A stretch of 64,000 nucleotides of DNA from NCBI GenBank assembly GCA_964400875.1, contig CAYNWK010000004.1:1-64000 (forward strand), written 5' to 3'. A program made the position numbers and the translations under genes. The first letter of the stretch is position 1, and each line of letters starts with the position of its first letter. Source of the DNA: CAYNWK01 sp964400875. GTDB lineage: Bacteria; Chloroflexota; Anaerolineae; Anaerolineales; UBA4823. Under the pieces are notes generated by a model, which saw only the letters and a program-made list of their open reading frames with translations, made no database searches and was not told the origin of the DNA. This document shows positions 1 to 7,208 of the stretch, piece by piece.

Positions 1-57
1 AGGTGTAGTTCGGACGGTTTATCCACCCAAATTACACCATTGAATTTATGATATTAG

Positions 58-88
58 TTGTTTCATATTAAACTTTAAGTATTATAAT
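58..88 (+). promoter_or_regulatory. candidate promoter upstream of the TetR gene
   Basis: A perfect -10 hexamer TATAAT lies at 83-88 in a strongly AT-rich stretch, with TTGTTT at 58-63 as a possible -35. The 19-nt spacer is longer than the ideal 17. It would give a leader of about 85 nt for the TetR gene. This is inference from motif matches only. Confidence 0.35.
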
Positions 89-126
89 TAAGTAAACCAG
101 GATTTCAAGCCTGAAATTCCTGCGCG

Positions 127-142
127 TGTCTCTTACGAGACA
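127..142. promoter_or_regulatory. palindrome, candidate TetR autoregulatory operator
   Basis: TGTCTC and GAGACA form a perfect 6-bp inverted repeat separated by 4 nt, 35 bp upstream of the TetR start and downstream of the candidate promoter. TetR-family proteins usually bind such short palindromes near their own promoter, so an autorepression site is a reasonable guess. No second copy was noticed in front of the neighbouring cytochrome gene. Confidence 0.3.
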
Positions 143-177
143 AAAATGTAAACATGTATCTTTAGAGAGGTGCAGCG

Positions 178-777
178 ATGCAAACGCATCCAGACAGACG
201 TATCCGTCGAACCCGAGGGGCTCTGGCCGAGGCGCTGGTCCAGCTCACCTCAGAACGACCGTACGACTCGATTCAGGTGCGGGATATCACCGACCAAGCC
301 GATGTGGGCTATGCGACCTTCTATCGACATTACGGGAGTAAGGATGACTTGATGCTGGCCATCTTCAACGAGGTAACCTCCGATCTGGAATTATCAGCGG
401 TGGGGCAGGGAGGGCAATTTTTCGAGCGAGAAGGCAGCCTGTTGTTTGAACACGTAAAAAAATATGCCGGCATGTATCGCGGCATCCTGCAGAGTCAGGC
501 GTTCGTGCTCAAGCTCAAGAAACTCCTCGTGGAGCGGATTAAAGTGCATCTCCGCCGTCACGCTGGAGATGTGGAAGAACTGGCTTTTCCTATCGAGCTC
601 GCCGCCTTTCACATGGTTGCTTCGCTGGTAGGTTTGATCGAATGGTGGCTGGGTGAAGATTTTTCCCCGCCCGTAGAAGAGATGGCTCGCATTTACGAGC
701 GGCTGATCATCCAGGCTACCTGGTACGCGCTCGACGGCAAAAACAACCTGGCTTTGTCCTGGCACGCTTTAAATTAG
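178..777 (+). CDS. TetR/AcrR family transcriptional regulator
   Basis: This 199-residue protein has the TetR architecture. An N-terminal helix-turn-helix covers roughly residues 10-58, with the recognition-helix segment 'VGYATFYRHYGSKDDL' typical of the family. An all-helical C-terminal domain would bind a ligand and dimerise. The ATG at 178 is preceded by AGAGAGG at a good distance, which decides the start over the shifted ATG at 170. The palindrome at 127-142 may be its operator. It is probably a repressor, and the adjacent haem-protein genes 190 bp downstream are possible targets, but the ligand cannot be read from the sequence. Confidence 0.85.
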   Translation: MQTHPDRRIRRTRGALAEALVQLTSERPYDSIQVRDITDQADVGYATFYRHYGSKDDLMLAIFNEVTSDLELSAVGQGGQFFEREGSLLFEHVKKYAGMYRGILQSQAFVLKLKKLLVERIKVHLRRHAGDVEELAFPIELAAFHMVASLVGLIEWWLGEDFSPPVEEMARIYERLIIQATWYALDGKNNLALSWHALN

Positions 778-888
778 CGATGAAGGGTTGAGGATCGTTT
801 GGGATCTAGGGATTTGTGGTATCTTGCCGAACGATTAAGTGGAATGGTAAAATGAGAAAGTACTCATAATTGCGCTCCATCCAGCTGA

Positions 889-905
889 GGGGGCATCGAG
901 CCCCC
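889..905. terminator. weak GC hairpin between TetR and cytochrome genes
   Basis: GGGGGC and GCCCCC pair around the loop ATCGA. No T-run follows, so it is a weak terminator candidate for the TetR gene or simply a leader structure for the downstream cytochrome gene. Confidence 0.25.
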
Positions 906-968
906 GCCTTGCGGCTTCAAACGTTGCTCTTAACCCTAACCCGATCGAATTGAGAGAGGAGAATCTTA

Positions 969-2249
969 ATGAGTGAAGGCTCACGAGGGCCGCTTCGTTC
1001 GGCCCGGGCGTTGATCTTTGGCCTGGTCGCCGTGATCGTCGTGCTTGGAGGCGCGCTGATCGTCATGGCGATCGGCCGATCCGGAGAGCAAGTCGAGACC
1101 GCCGGTGTGGACGTGCTCGCCAACAGCGACGACGAATGCGTGGTCTGCCACCGACGGACGACCCCGGGCATCGTCGAGCAGTACAGCCGCAGTTCGATGG
1201 CCGCCGCCGAGGTGCCCTGCAGGCAGTGCCACGAGGTGGCAGCAGATTACCCGGGCGCCGTAGAACACGAGGGCACCTACGTACTGGGTTCGCCAACCTC
1301 GGCGAAGTGCGAACCCTGCCATACCCAAGAGGTCGCCCAATACAACCAGAGCCGTCACGGCTTGCCGGCCTACGTGGCTTTCGCCGGCGCCGATGATCTA
1401 CCGGCGGAAATGCAGGCTTTATACCAGTCCATCCCGGAGGCCGCCCCCGACCCGAACCGGATGCGCAACGCGCTGTTTGCCATCGAAGGCCCCGACGTTA
1501 CCCGCTTTGCCTGCGAGGCCTGCCACAACGTGGGCAAGCCAGCAGAAGACGGCTCGGTGGGCCAGTGCCAGAAGTGCCATTTGCGGCACGAGTTCAGCCT
1601 GGAACAGGTGCGCAAACCGGAGACCTGCAATGCCTGCCATATTGGCCCCGACCACCCGCAGTGGGAGATCTACCAGGAATCGCCGCACGGCATTGCCTAC
1701 GCCACCGGCGGGGACCAATGGCACTGGCAGGCAGAACCCGGCACATTGACCGTCAACGACTTCCCGGCGCCAACCTGCGCGACCTGCCATATGAGCGGCT
1801 TCGGCACCAGCGGCACGACCCATGACGTGGGCGACCGGCTGACCTGGTACCTGTTCGCGCCGGTCAGCACCAGACGACCGGTCTGGCAGGACAACCAGGT
1901 GCGCATGCAGGGCGTCTGCCTTTCGTGCCACAACAGCAGATTTGTCGATGACTTCTACGCGGATGCCGACGCGGCGACCGAAGCGGTCAACGCCTGGGTT
2001 GAGCAAAGCGATGCGATGGTCGCGCCGCTCACGGAGCAAGGCTTGATGACCAGCGAACCCTTCGACGAAACCATCGACTTCGTTTACTTCGAACTCTGGC
2101 ACCACTGGGGCCGCACGGCCAAGTTCGGCGCCTGGATGCAAGGCCCGGATTACACGCAATGGCACGGCGCTTACGAAGTGCTGTCCGACCTGGCCGAGCT
2201 CGAGGAGCTGGTCACGGATAAACTGGAACAGGCAGGCGCGGGACAGTAA
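969..2249 (+). CDS. octahaem hydroxylamine oxidoreductase (HAO)-like cytochrome c
   Basis: The 426-residue protein carries eight CxxCH haem c motifs (first cysteines near residues 57, 84, 114, 182, 200, 220, 270 and 317). A single N-terminal hydrophobic segment (residues about 14-35) would anchor or export it across the membrane. The C-terminal stretch around residues 375-402 (HHWGRTAKFGAW, then GPDYTQWHG) resembles the HAO family, in which a Tyr in this region covalently modifies the active-site haem; Tyr395 is the obvious candidate here. It is shorter than nitrifier HAO. HAO-like proteins either oxidise hydroxylamine or hydrazine or reduce nitrite or NO, and the direction cannot be decided here. 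A strong GAGAGGAG site supports the start. It is followed 2 nt later by a membrane protein. Confidence 0.8.
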   Translation: MSEGSRGPLRSARALIFGLVAVIVVLGGALIVMAIGRSGEQVETAGVDVLANSDDECVVCHRRTTPGIVEQYSRSSMAAAEVPCRQCHEVAADYPGAVEHEGTYVLGSPTSAKCEPCHTQEVAQYNQSRHGLPAYVAFAGADDLPAEMQALYQSIPEAAPDPNRMRNALFAIEGPDVTRFACEACHNVGKPAEDGSVGQCQKCHLRHEFSLEQVRKPETCNACHIGPDHPQWEIYQESPHGIAYATGGDQWHWQAEPGTLTVNDFPAPTCATCHMSGFGTSGTTHDVGDRLTWYLFAPVSTRRPVWQDNQVRMQGVCLSCHNSRFVDDFYADADAATEAVNAWVEQSDAMVAPLTEQGLMTSEPFDETIDFVYFELWHHWGRTAKFGAWMQGPDYTQWHGAYEVLSDLAELEELVTDKLEQAGAGQ

Positions 2250-2251
2250 CC

Positions 2252-3160
2252 ATGTATCACCTGGCGACGATCTGGCCTCCCATCCAGCGGGTGCGCATCC
2301 CGGTTTCCCGGGATCAGGCCATGCTGTTGATGCTGGCTTCCAACGAGATCCTCCTGGGGCTGGAGACTTACCTGGCCCACCTGATCAGCGGCACCATCGT
2401 TCCAAATGAGTGGATCCCGATCTATTTTGGACCGATAGCCGGCGCGCTCCTGCTTCTGGCGGGGGTGCTAGCTTTGCGCGACCGCCCGCTGGCCACGTCA
2501 ATCGCCACCACGGTCTTTCTGGCCAGCGCGGCGGTGGGGCTGCTGGGAGCTTACTTCCACCTGCGGCGAGCGATTTTGCCCTTCGCGCCGGTCGGAGAAG
2601 AGGTCAGCGTTCCTTTGCTGGTATGGGCGCCGCCTATCCTGGGCCCGCTCACGTTCGCGCTGGTGGGATTGCTGGGCATCAGCGCTGCCTGGGTGGAAGA
2701 CCCGCCGGACAGCGGCACCCTGGTTTTGCTGGGAGGCCGGCGCATTCACCTACCTTACAGCAAGACGCAGGCTTACTTCTTCGCGATTGGCATGGGCAGC
2801 CTGGCGACGGTGATCAGCAGCGTGCTTGACCACGCCCGCACGGATTTCGCCAACCCCTGGCTGTGGCTACCTACGGCCGTTGGGATTTTCGCCACGGTGG
2901 TCGCCGTGGTCCTAGGCACCATGGACAGGCCGACGCGCGGCGACCTGATCACTTACGCCGCGGCGATGGTCTTGATGATCGCGGTGGGCGCGCTGGGGTC
3001 CGGCCTGCATATCAACCAAAACCTGACCGCCAGCGGTACGGTTGTAGGGGAGCGGTTCTTGCGCGGCGCGCCGTTCCTGGCGCCGTTGTTATTCGCCGAC
3101 ATTGGCACGTTAGGACTAATCGCCTTGCTCAACCCGGCTGCGGAGGGAACCGGCAAGTAA
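2252..3160 (+). CDS. 8-TM integral membrane protein, likely partner of the HAO-like cytochrome
   Basis: This 302-residue protein begins two bases after the cytochrome stop codon, so the two genes are almost certainly co-transcribed. I count about eight hydrophobic segments (near residues 24-45, 54-75, 85-107, 122-148, 171-192, 205-226, 232-253 and 273-295). Several histidines sit near membrane boundaries (in YLAHLISG, AYFHLRR, VLDHARTD and GLHINQN), so haem b or quinone binding is possible. I do not recognise a named family. An electron-transfer link between the quinone pool and the octahaem protein is inferred from position and topology, not from a motif. Confidence 0.65.
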   Translation: MYHLATIWPPIQRVRIPVSRDQAMLLMLASNEILLGLETYLAHLISGTIVPNEWIPIYFGPIAGALLLLAGVLALRDRPLATSIATTVFLASAAVGLLGAYFHLRRAILPFAPVGEEVSVPLLVWAPPILGPLTFALVGLLGISAAWVEDPPDSGTLVLLGGRRIHLPYSKTQAYFFAIGMGSLATVISSVLDHARTDFANPWLWLPTAVGIFATVVAVVLGTMDRPTRGDLITYAAAMVLMIAVGALGSGLHINQNLTASGTVVGERFLRGAPFLAPLLFADIGTLGLIALLNPAAEGTGK

Positions 3161-3268
3161 ACCGGTACGGGCCTAATTGAAAGCACCAGGAGTTCCTGGC
3201 GGATACATTTGCTGGGAACTTTTGGGTTTAACTTGCCGGGCGCGCCTCACTTTTTAGCGCTTTTGCCT

Positions 3269-3300
3269 TACAATAGGGTGACACCGCATTGCGTAAGGAG
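3269..3300 (+). promoter_or_regulatory. candidate -10 box and ribosome binding site before the polyphosphate operon
   Basis: TACAAT at 3269-3274 is a good -10 hexamer about 35 bp before the first PPK2 start, and AAGGAG at 3295-3300 is a clear Shine-Dalgarno sequence 8 nt before the ATG at 3309. No convincing -35 was found. Confidence 0.4.
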
Positions 3301-3308
3301 TCCCCGCG

Positions 3309-4250
3309 ATGTTGGAAAAAGTCGATCTTGGTAAAAAAACCAAGAAGAAAGCCTATAAACGGCTGATGCCAGTCCTGCGCGATCAGCTGTATGCCTACCA
3401 AAAGGCTTGTTGGGACGCCCAAGTCCCGGTGATAATCCTCTTTGAGGGTTGGGACGCGTCCGGTAAAGGAACCTCCATACAAAAGCTGACCGCGCGGCTG
3501 GATCCGCGCGGTTTCAAACTCTACCCCATCCGGGCCGCGCGCACCTTCGAGAAGAACCGTCCGTGGTTGTGGCGCTTCTGGATGAAGCTGCCCGGGCGCG
3601 GTGAGTGGTCGATATTCGACCGCTCTTGGTACGGGCGCGTACTGGTGGAGAGGGTCGAGAAACTGATCCCGGAGAGTGAGTGGCGGCGGGCTTACCGGGA
3701 TATCGTCGATTTCGAGCGCGTGCTGGCCGATGACGGCTATTTGATCGCCAAATTTTTCTTGCACATCAGCCGCGAGGAACAGCGCCGCCGGTTTGAAAAA
3801 CTGAGCCAGAACCCGCTCGATGCCTGGCACGTCGTCCCGGAGGACTGGGAACACCACCGCCAGTACGATACCTGGCTGCTGGCTTACGAGGAGATGTTCG
3901 AGCGCACCGACTCCGAGTGGGGGCCCTGGACGCTGGTAGAAGCCACCGACAGGCGCTCCACGCACTTGAAGATCTTCCAGACTTTGATCGCCGCGCTGGA
4001 AGAACGCCTGGGGGAGGTGGATGCCCTGCCCGACCCGGCGCTGTGGGAGCGCCGCAGCGCAGACGACAGCGGTGCAGACAACAGTGGCGAGGCCGCCGCG
4101 GAGGAGCTGGGGCTCGATGAACGTCTGCCGGACCAGCCGGAGATTGGATTGGCGGACGCAGAACGTCCAGCGGACGCAGAACGCCCGGCGGACTCAGAAC
4201 GTCCGGCGGACGCAGAACCTGCCGCGGGCGTCGAACAACCGGCCGATTGA
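3309..4250 (+). CDS. ppk2: polyphosphate kinase 2 family protein with repetitive acidic tail
   Basis: PPK2 enzymes transfer phosphate between polyphosphate and nucleotides (NDP or NMP) with a P-loop kinase fold. The Walker A motif GWDASGKG is at residues 47-54 and the DRSWYGR lid/Walker B segment at 104-110, both hallmarks of the family. The catalytic core ends around residue 240. The remaining ~70 residues are acidic and low-complexity and include four ADAERP-type hexapeptides encoded by an 18-bp tandem repeat. A second PPK2 follows 29 bp downstream and PPK1 after that. Substrate class (AMP, ADP or both) cannot be assigned by eye. Confidence 0.9.
   Translation: MLEKVDLGKKTKKKAYKRLMPVLRDQLYAYQKACWDAQVPVIILFEGWDASGKGTSIQKLTARLDPRGFKLYPIRAARTFEKNRPWLWRFWMKLPGRGEWSIFDRSWYGRVLVERVEKLIPESEWRRAYRDIVDFERVLADDGYLIAKFFLHISREEQRRRFEKLSQNPLDAWHVVPEDWEHHRQYDTWLLAYEEMFERTDSEWGPWTLVEATDRRSTHLKIFQTLIAALEERLGEVDALPDPALWERRSADDSGADNSGEAAAEELGLDERLPDQPEIGLADAERPADAERPADSERPADAEPAAGVEQPAD
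4152..4223 (+). repeat. four 18-bp tandem repeats inside the ppk2 tail
   Basis: The unit GCGGACGCAGAACGTCCA recurs four times (starts 4152, 4170, 4188 and 4206) with a few substitutions. It encodes the hexapeptide ADAERP or close variants, including ADSERP and ADAEPA. Each unit also contains a short GGACG/CGTCC dyad. Copy-number slippage would change tail length without shifting the frame. Confidence 0.85.
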
Positions 4251-4279
4251 AACACGGAAGGCGTGGATAGTTTCGAGCG

Positions 4280-5059
4280 ATGTTAGATACAGTCGATCTT
4301 TCCCTTGCCATCGAGGATAAGGCGGAATACCGACGCCAGCTGATCAGCCAACAAGTCGCCATGCATGCCCTGGGCTACCAGGTCTACGTTCAGCGCCGCC
4401 CGGTGTTGGTCGTCTTTGAGGGTTGGGACGCTTCCGGAAAAGGGGGAGCGATCAAGCGGCTGACGGAAAAACTCGACCCGCGTGGTTACGTGGTCTATTC
4501 CATCGCAGCACCCAAGGGAGAAGACGCCGACCGCCATTATCTCTATCGCTTCTGGCGCCGCCTGCCCGAACGAGGCCAGATAGCCATCTTCGACCGCAGC
4601 TGGTACGGACGGGTGATGGTCGAGCGCATCGAAGGCTTCTGCAGCGAACCTGCGTGGAAGCGTGCTTACCGGGAGATCAACCAATTCGAACGCCAGCTGG
4701 TTGATTTCGGGGCGATCCTATTCAAATTCTGGATCCACATCAGCAAGGAGGAACAGCTGCGCCGCTTCGAAGCCCGCGAGGAGGACCCGCTGCGCAGCTG
4801 GAAGCTCACCGATGAGGACTGGCGCAACCGGGAAAAATGGGATCAGTATGAAAAGGCCGTCAACGAAATGATCTTGAAGACCAGCACCGTCAGCGCGCCG
4901 TGGACTATCATCGAGGGGAACTGCAAGTGGCACGCCCGCGTACAAGTGCTGAGCACGATGACCGACAGACTCAGCCAGGAATTGAACTTCGATCCCTTTG
5001 CCGAAAAGGTTACCCCGCAGGCAACCTCGGGGAAGGCAAAGAAGAAAAAAGGGAAGTAA
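4280..5059 (+). CDS. ppk2: second polyphosphate kinase 2 family protein
   Basis: This 259-residue PPK2 has Walker A GWDASGKG at 48-55 and DRSWYGR at 105-111. It aligns with the upstream copy through the core but has only a short Lys-rich tail (KAKKKKGK). The two copies differ in the region after Walker A (IRAARTFEKNRP versus IAAPKGEDADRH), which may reflect different nucleotide preference. It sits between the first ppk2 and ppk1, 3 bp before the latter, so the three form one operon. Tandem PPK2 copies would let the cell both consume polyphosphate for NTP regeneration and buffer AMP/ADP. Confidence 0.9.
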   Translation: MLDTVDLSLAIEDKAEYRRQLISQQVAMHALGYQVYVQRRPVLVVFEGWDASGKGGAIKRLTEKLDPRGYVVYSIAAPKGEDADRHYLYRFWRRLPERGQIAIFDRSWYGRVMVERIEGFCSEPAWKRAYREINQFERQLVDFGAILFKFWIHISKEEQLRRFEAREEDPLRSWKLTDEDWRNREKWDQYEKAVNEMILKTSTVSAPWTIIEGNCKWHARVQVLSTMTDRLSQELNFDPFAEKVTPQATSGKAKKKKGK

Positions 5060-5062
5060 ACG

Positions 5063-7204
5063 ATGCCGAAAACCGCCAAGAAAACCAAAGAAGACCCCCA
5101 GGTCTTGATCGATTTAGACGACCCTATTTATTTTCTCAACCGCGAGCTCAGCATGCTGGAATTCCAGCGGCGGGTGTTGGAAGAGGGTCAGGACGAGACC
5201 AACCCGCTGTTAGAGCGGGTGAAATTCTTGGCCATCCTGGGCTCGAACCTGGACGAATTTTTCATGGTGCGCGTCGCCGGTTTGAAGAAACAGGTGGACG
5301 CCGGCGTGACCGAGGTGCCTCCGGATGGCATGACGCCCGCAGAGCAGATCGCAGCCATTCGCAAGGTAGCCTTACAGCTGATGACCCAGTCACGGGAGTT
5401 ATTACAAGACGAACTGCTGCCCGATCTGAACAAGGCCGGAATCCACATCCTGGACTACGCCGCGCTGAACGAAAAACAACAAGAGGGCGTCAACGCTTAT
5501 TTCGATGAAGTGATCTTCCCGGTACTCACCCCCCTGGCTTTCGATCCAGGGCATCCTTTCCCCCATATCTCCAACCTGAGCCTGAACCTGGCGGTGCTCA
5601 TTCGCGACGGGGGGGATCACTTCGCCCGCATCAAGGTGCCCGGCACGCTGCCGCGCCTGGTGCCGCTGAAACGGTCTTCGGGCAGCGTGCGCAAAGACGG
5701 CACGGTGCCGCATCACCATTACTTCATCTGGCTGGAGCAGCTGATCGTCGCCAACCTGTACCGGCTCTTTCCGGGCGTCGAGGTGGTCGAGGCCCACCCC
5801 TTCCGGGTTACGCGCGACGCCGACGTCGAGATCCAGGAGCTGGAAGCCTCGGACCTGCTGGAGACGATCGAGGAGGGGGTACGCCGCCGCCGCTTTGGTT
5901 CCGTCGTTCGGGTGACTGTTTATAACGAGATGCCCTCCCACATTCGCGAGATCCTGATCGAGAATCTGGAAATGGACCGCAACGACATATATACGGTGGA
6001 GGCGCCCCTCGGTATGAGCAGCCTGATGGGCCTGACCTCTATCGACCGATTCGACTTGAAGGACCAGCCATTCCCGGCGAGCATTCCCGACCCGCTGAAG
6101 GTCGAATCCTACGACGGCAACATCTTCGGCGTTATCCGCCGCCAGGATATCTTGCTGCACCACCCCTACGATTCGTTTACGCCCGTAGTTGATTTCTTGC
6201 ACTCGGCGGCGAAAGACCCGGGTGTGCTGGCGATCAAGCAGACCCTGTACCGCGTCGGGCGCAACTCTCCAGTGGTGCGGTCCTTGTTGGAAGCCCGGGA
6301 GAACGCCAAGCAAGTCGCCGTGCTGGTCGAGCTGAAAGCGCGCTTCGATGAGGAGAGCAACATCGGCTGGGCCAAGGCGCTGGAGCGCGAGGGCGTACAC
6401 GTGATCTACGGGCTGCTCGGGCTGAAGACCCACTCGAAGGTCGCCCTGGTGGTGCGTAAAGAGGGCGAACACATCCGCCGTTACATTCACCTGGCGACCG
6501 GCAATTACAACGCCATCACGGCGCAGGTCTACGAGGATATCGGCCTGTTCACCTGTGATGAGGAGATCTGCGCTGACGCGACCGACCTGTTCAACTACCT
6601 GACCGGGTACTCCGCCAAGACCGAATACCGCAAGCTGCTGGTGGCGCCGATCAACCTGCGCCGCCGCATGGAGGAGTTGATCGAACGGGAGATCGATCAC
6701 GTGCGCCAGGGCAGGGAAGGCTATCTGATTTTCAAGATGAACGCCCTGGTGGATAAGCGCATGATCCAGTGTATGTACCGCGCCTCGATGGCCGGGGTAA
6801 AGATCGATCTGATCGTACGCAGCATCTGCTGTCTGCGTCCCGGTGTGGAGGGCGTCAGCGAGAACATCAACGTGATCAGCGTGGTCGGTCGTTTCCTGGA
6901 GCACAGCCGCGTCTATTATTTCCAGAATGGCGGCAATGAAGAGATTTATCTAGGCAGCGCCGACCTGATGCCCCGCAACATCAACCGCCGGGTGGAAGTG
7001 CTCTTCCCGCTGGAAGACGCCAGCCTGGTGCGTTTCCTGCGCGATCAGGTGCTGGAACATTACCTGCACGACAATACCAAGGCGCGCCGCATGCTGCCGG
7101 ATGGCACATACGAACGCATGCCGCGCGACCCCGATGAGAAGCCGTTGAACATCCAGACCTGGTTGATGGATGAACACTACAACCGGTCGAGAGGGGGAGA
7201 TTAG
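5063..7204 (+). CDS. ppk1: polyphosphate kinase 1
   Basis: The 713-residue length and motifs identify PPK1, which polymerises the gamma-phosphate of ATP into polyphosphate. The N domain starts 'YFLNRELSMLEFQRRVLEE', close to the family consensus, and SNLDEFFMVRVAG follows. The catalytic core has GLKTHSK (autophosphorylated His near residue 457), HLATGNYN, and FLEHSRVYYFQNGG with the second conserved His near residue 613. The start at 5063 lies 3 bp after the preceding ppk2. Its last codons overlap an upstream in-frame extension of the CHAD gene, but the better CHAD start is at 7209, leaving 4 bp between them. Confidence 0.95.
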   Translation: MPKTAKKTKEDPQVLIDLDDPIYFLNRELSMLEFQRRVLEEGQDETNPLLERVKFLAILGSNLDEFFMVRVAGLKKQVDAGVTEVPPDGMTPAEQIAAIRKVALQLMTQSRELLQDELLPDLNKAGIHILDYAALNEKQQEGVNAYFDEVIFPVLTPLAFDPGHPFPHISNLSLNLAVLIRDGGDHFARIKVPGTLPRLVPLKRSSGSVRKDGTVPHHHYFIWLEQLIVANLYRLFPGVEVVEAHPFRVTRDADVEIQELEASDLLETIEEGVRRRRFGSVVRVTVYNEMPSHIREILIENLEMDRNDIYTVEAPLGMSSLMGLTSIDRFDLKDQPFPASIPDPLKVESYDGNIFGVIRRQDILLHHPYDSFTPVVDFLHSAAKDPGVLAIKQTLYRVGRNSPVVRSLLEARENAKQVAVLVELKARFDEESNIGWAKALEREGVHVIYGLLGLKTHSKVALVVRKEGEHIRRYIHLATGNYNAITAQVYEDIGLFTCDEEICADATDLFNYLTGYSAKTEYRKLLVAPINLRRRMEELIEREIDHVRQGREGYLIFKMNALVDKRMIQCMYRASMAGVKIDLIVRSICCLRPGVEGVSENINVISVVGRFLEHSRVYYFQNGGNEEIYLGSADLMPRNINRRVEVLFPLEDASLVRFLRDQVLEHYLHDNTKARRMLPDGTYERMPRDPDEKPLNIQTWLMDEHYNRSRGGD

Positions 7205-7208
7205 ACGC

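Noticed and set aside
5402..6904. 500-residue open frame on the minus strand
   Set aside because: It is antisense to ppk1, which has all family motifs. The composition (Gln/His/Val-rich) is that of a shadow frame.
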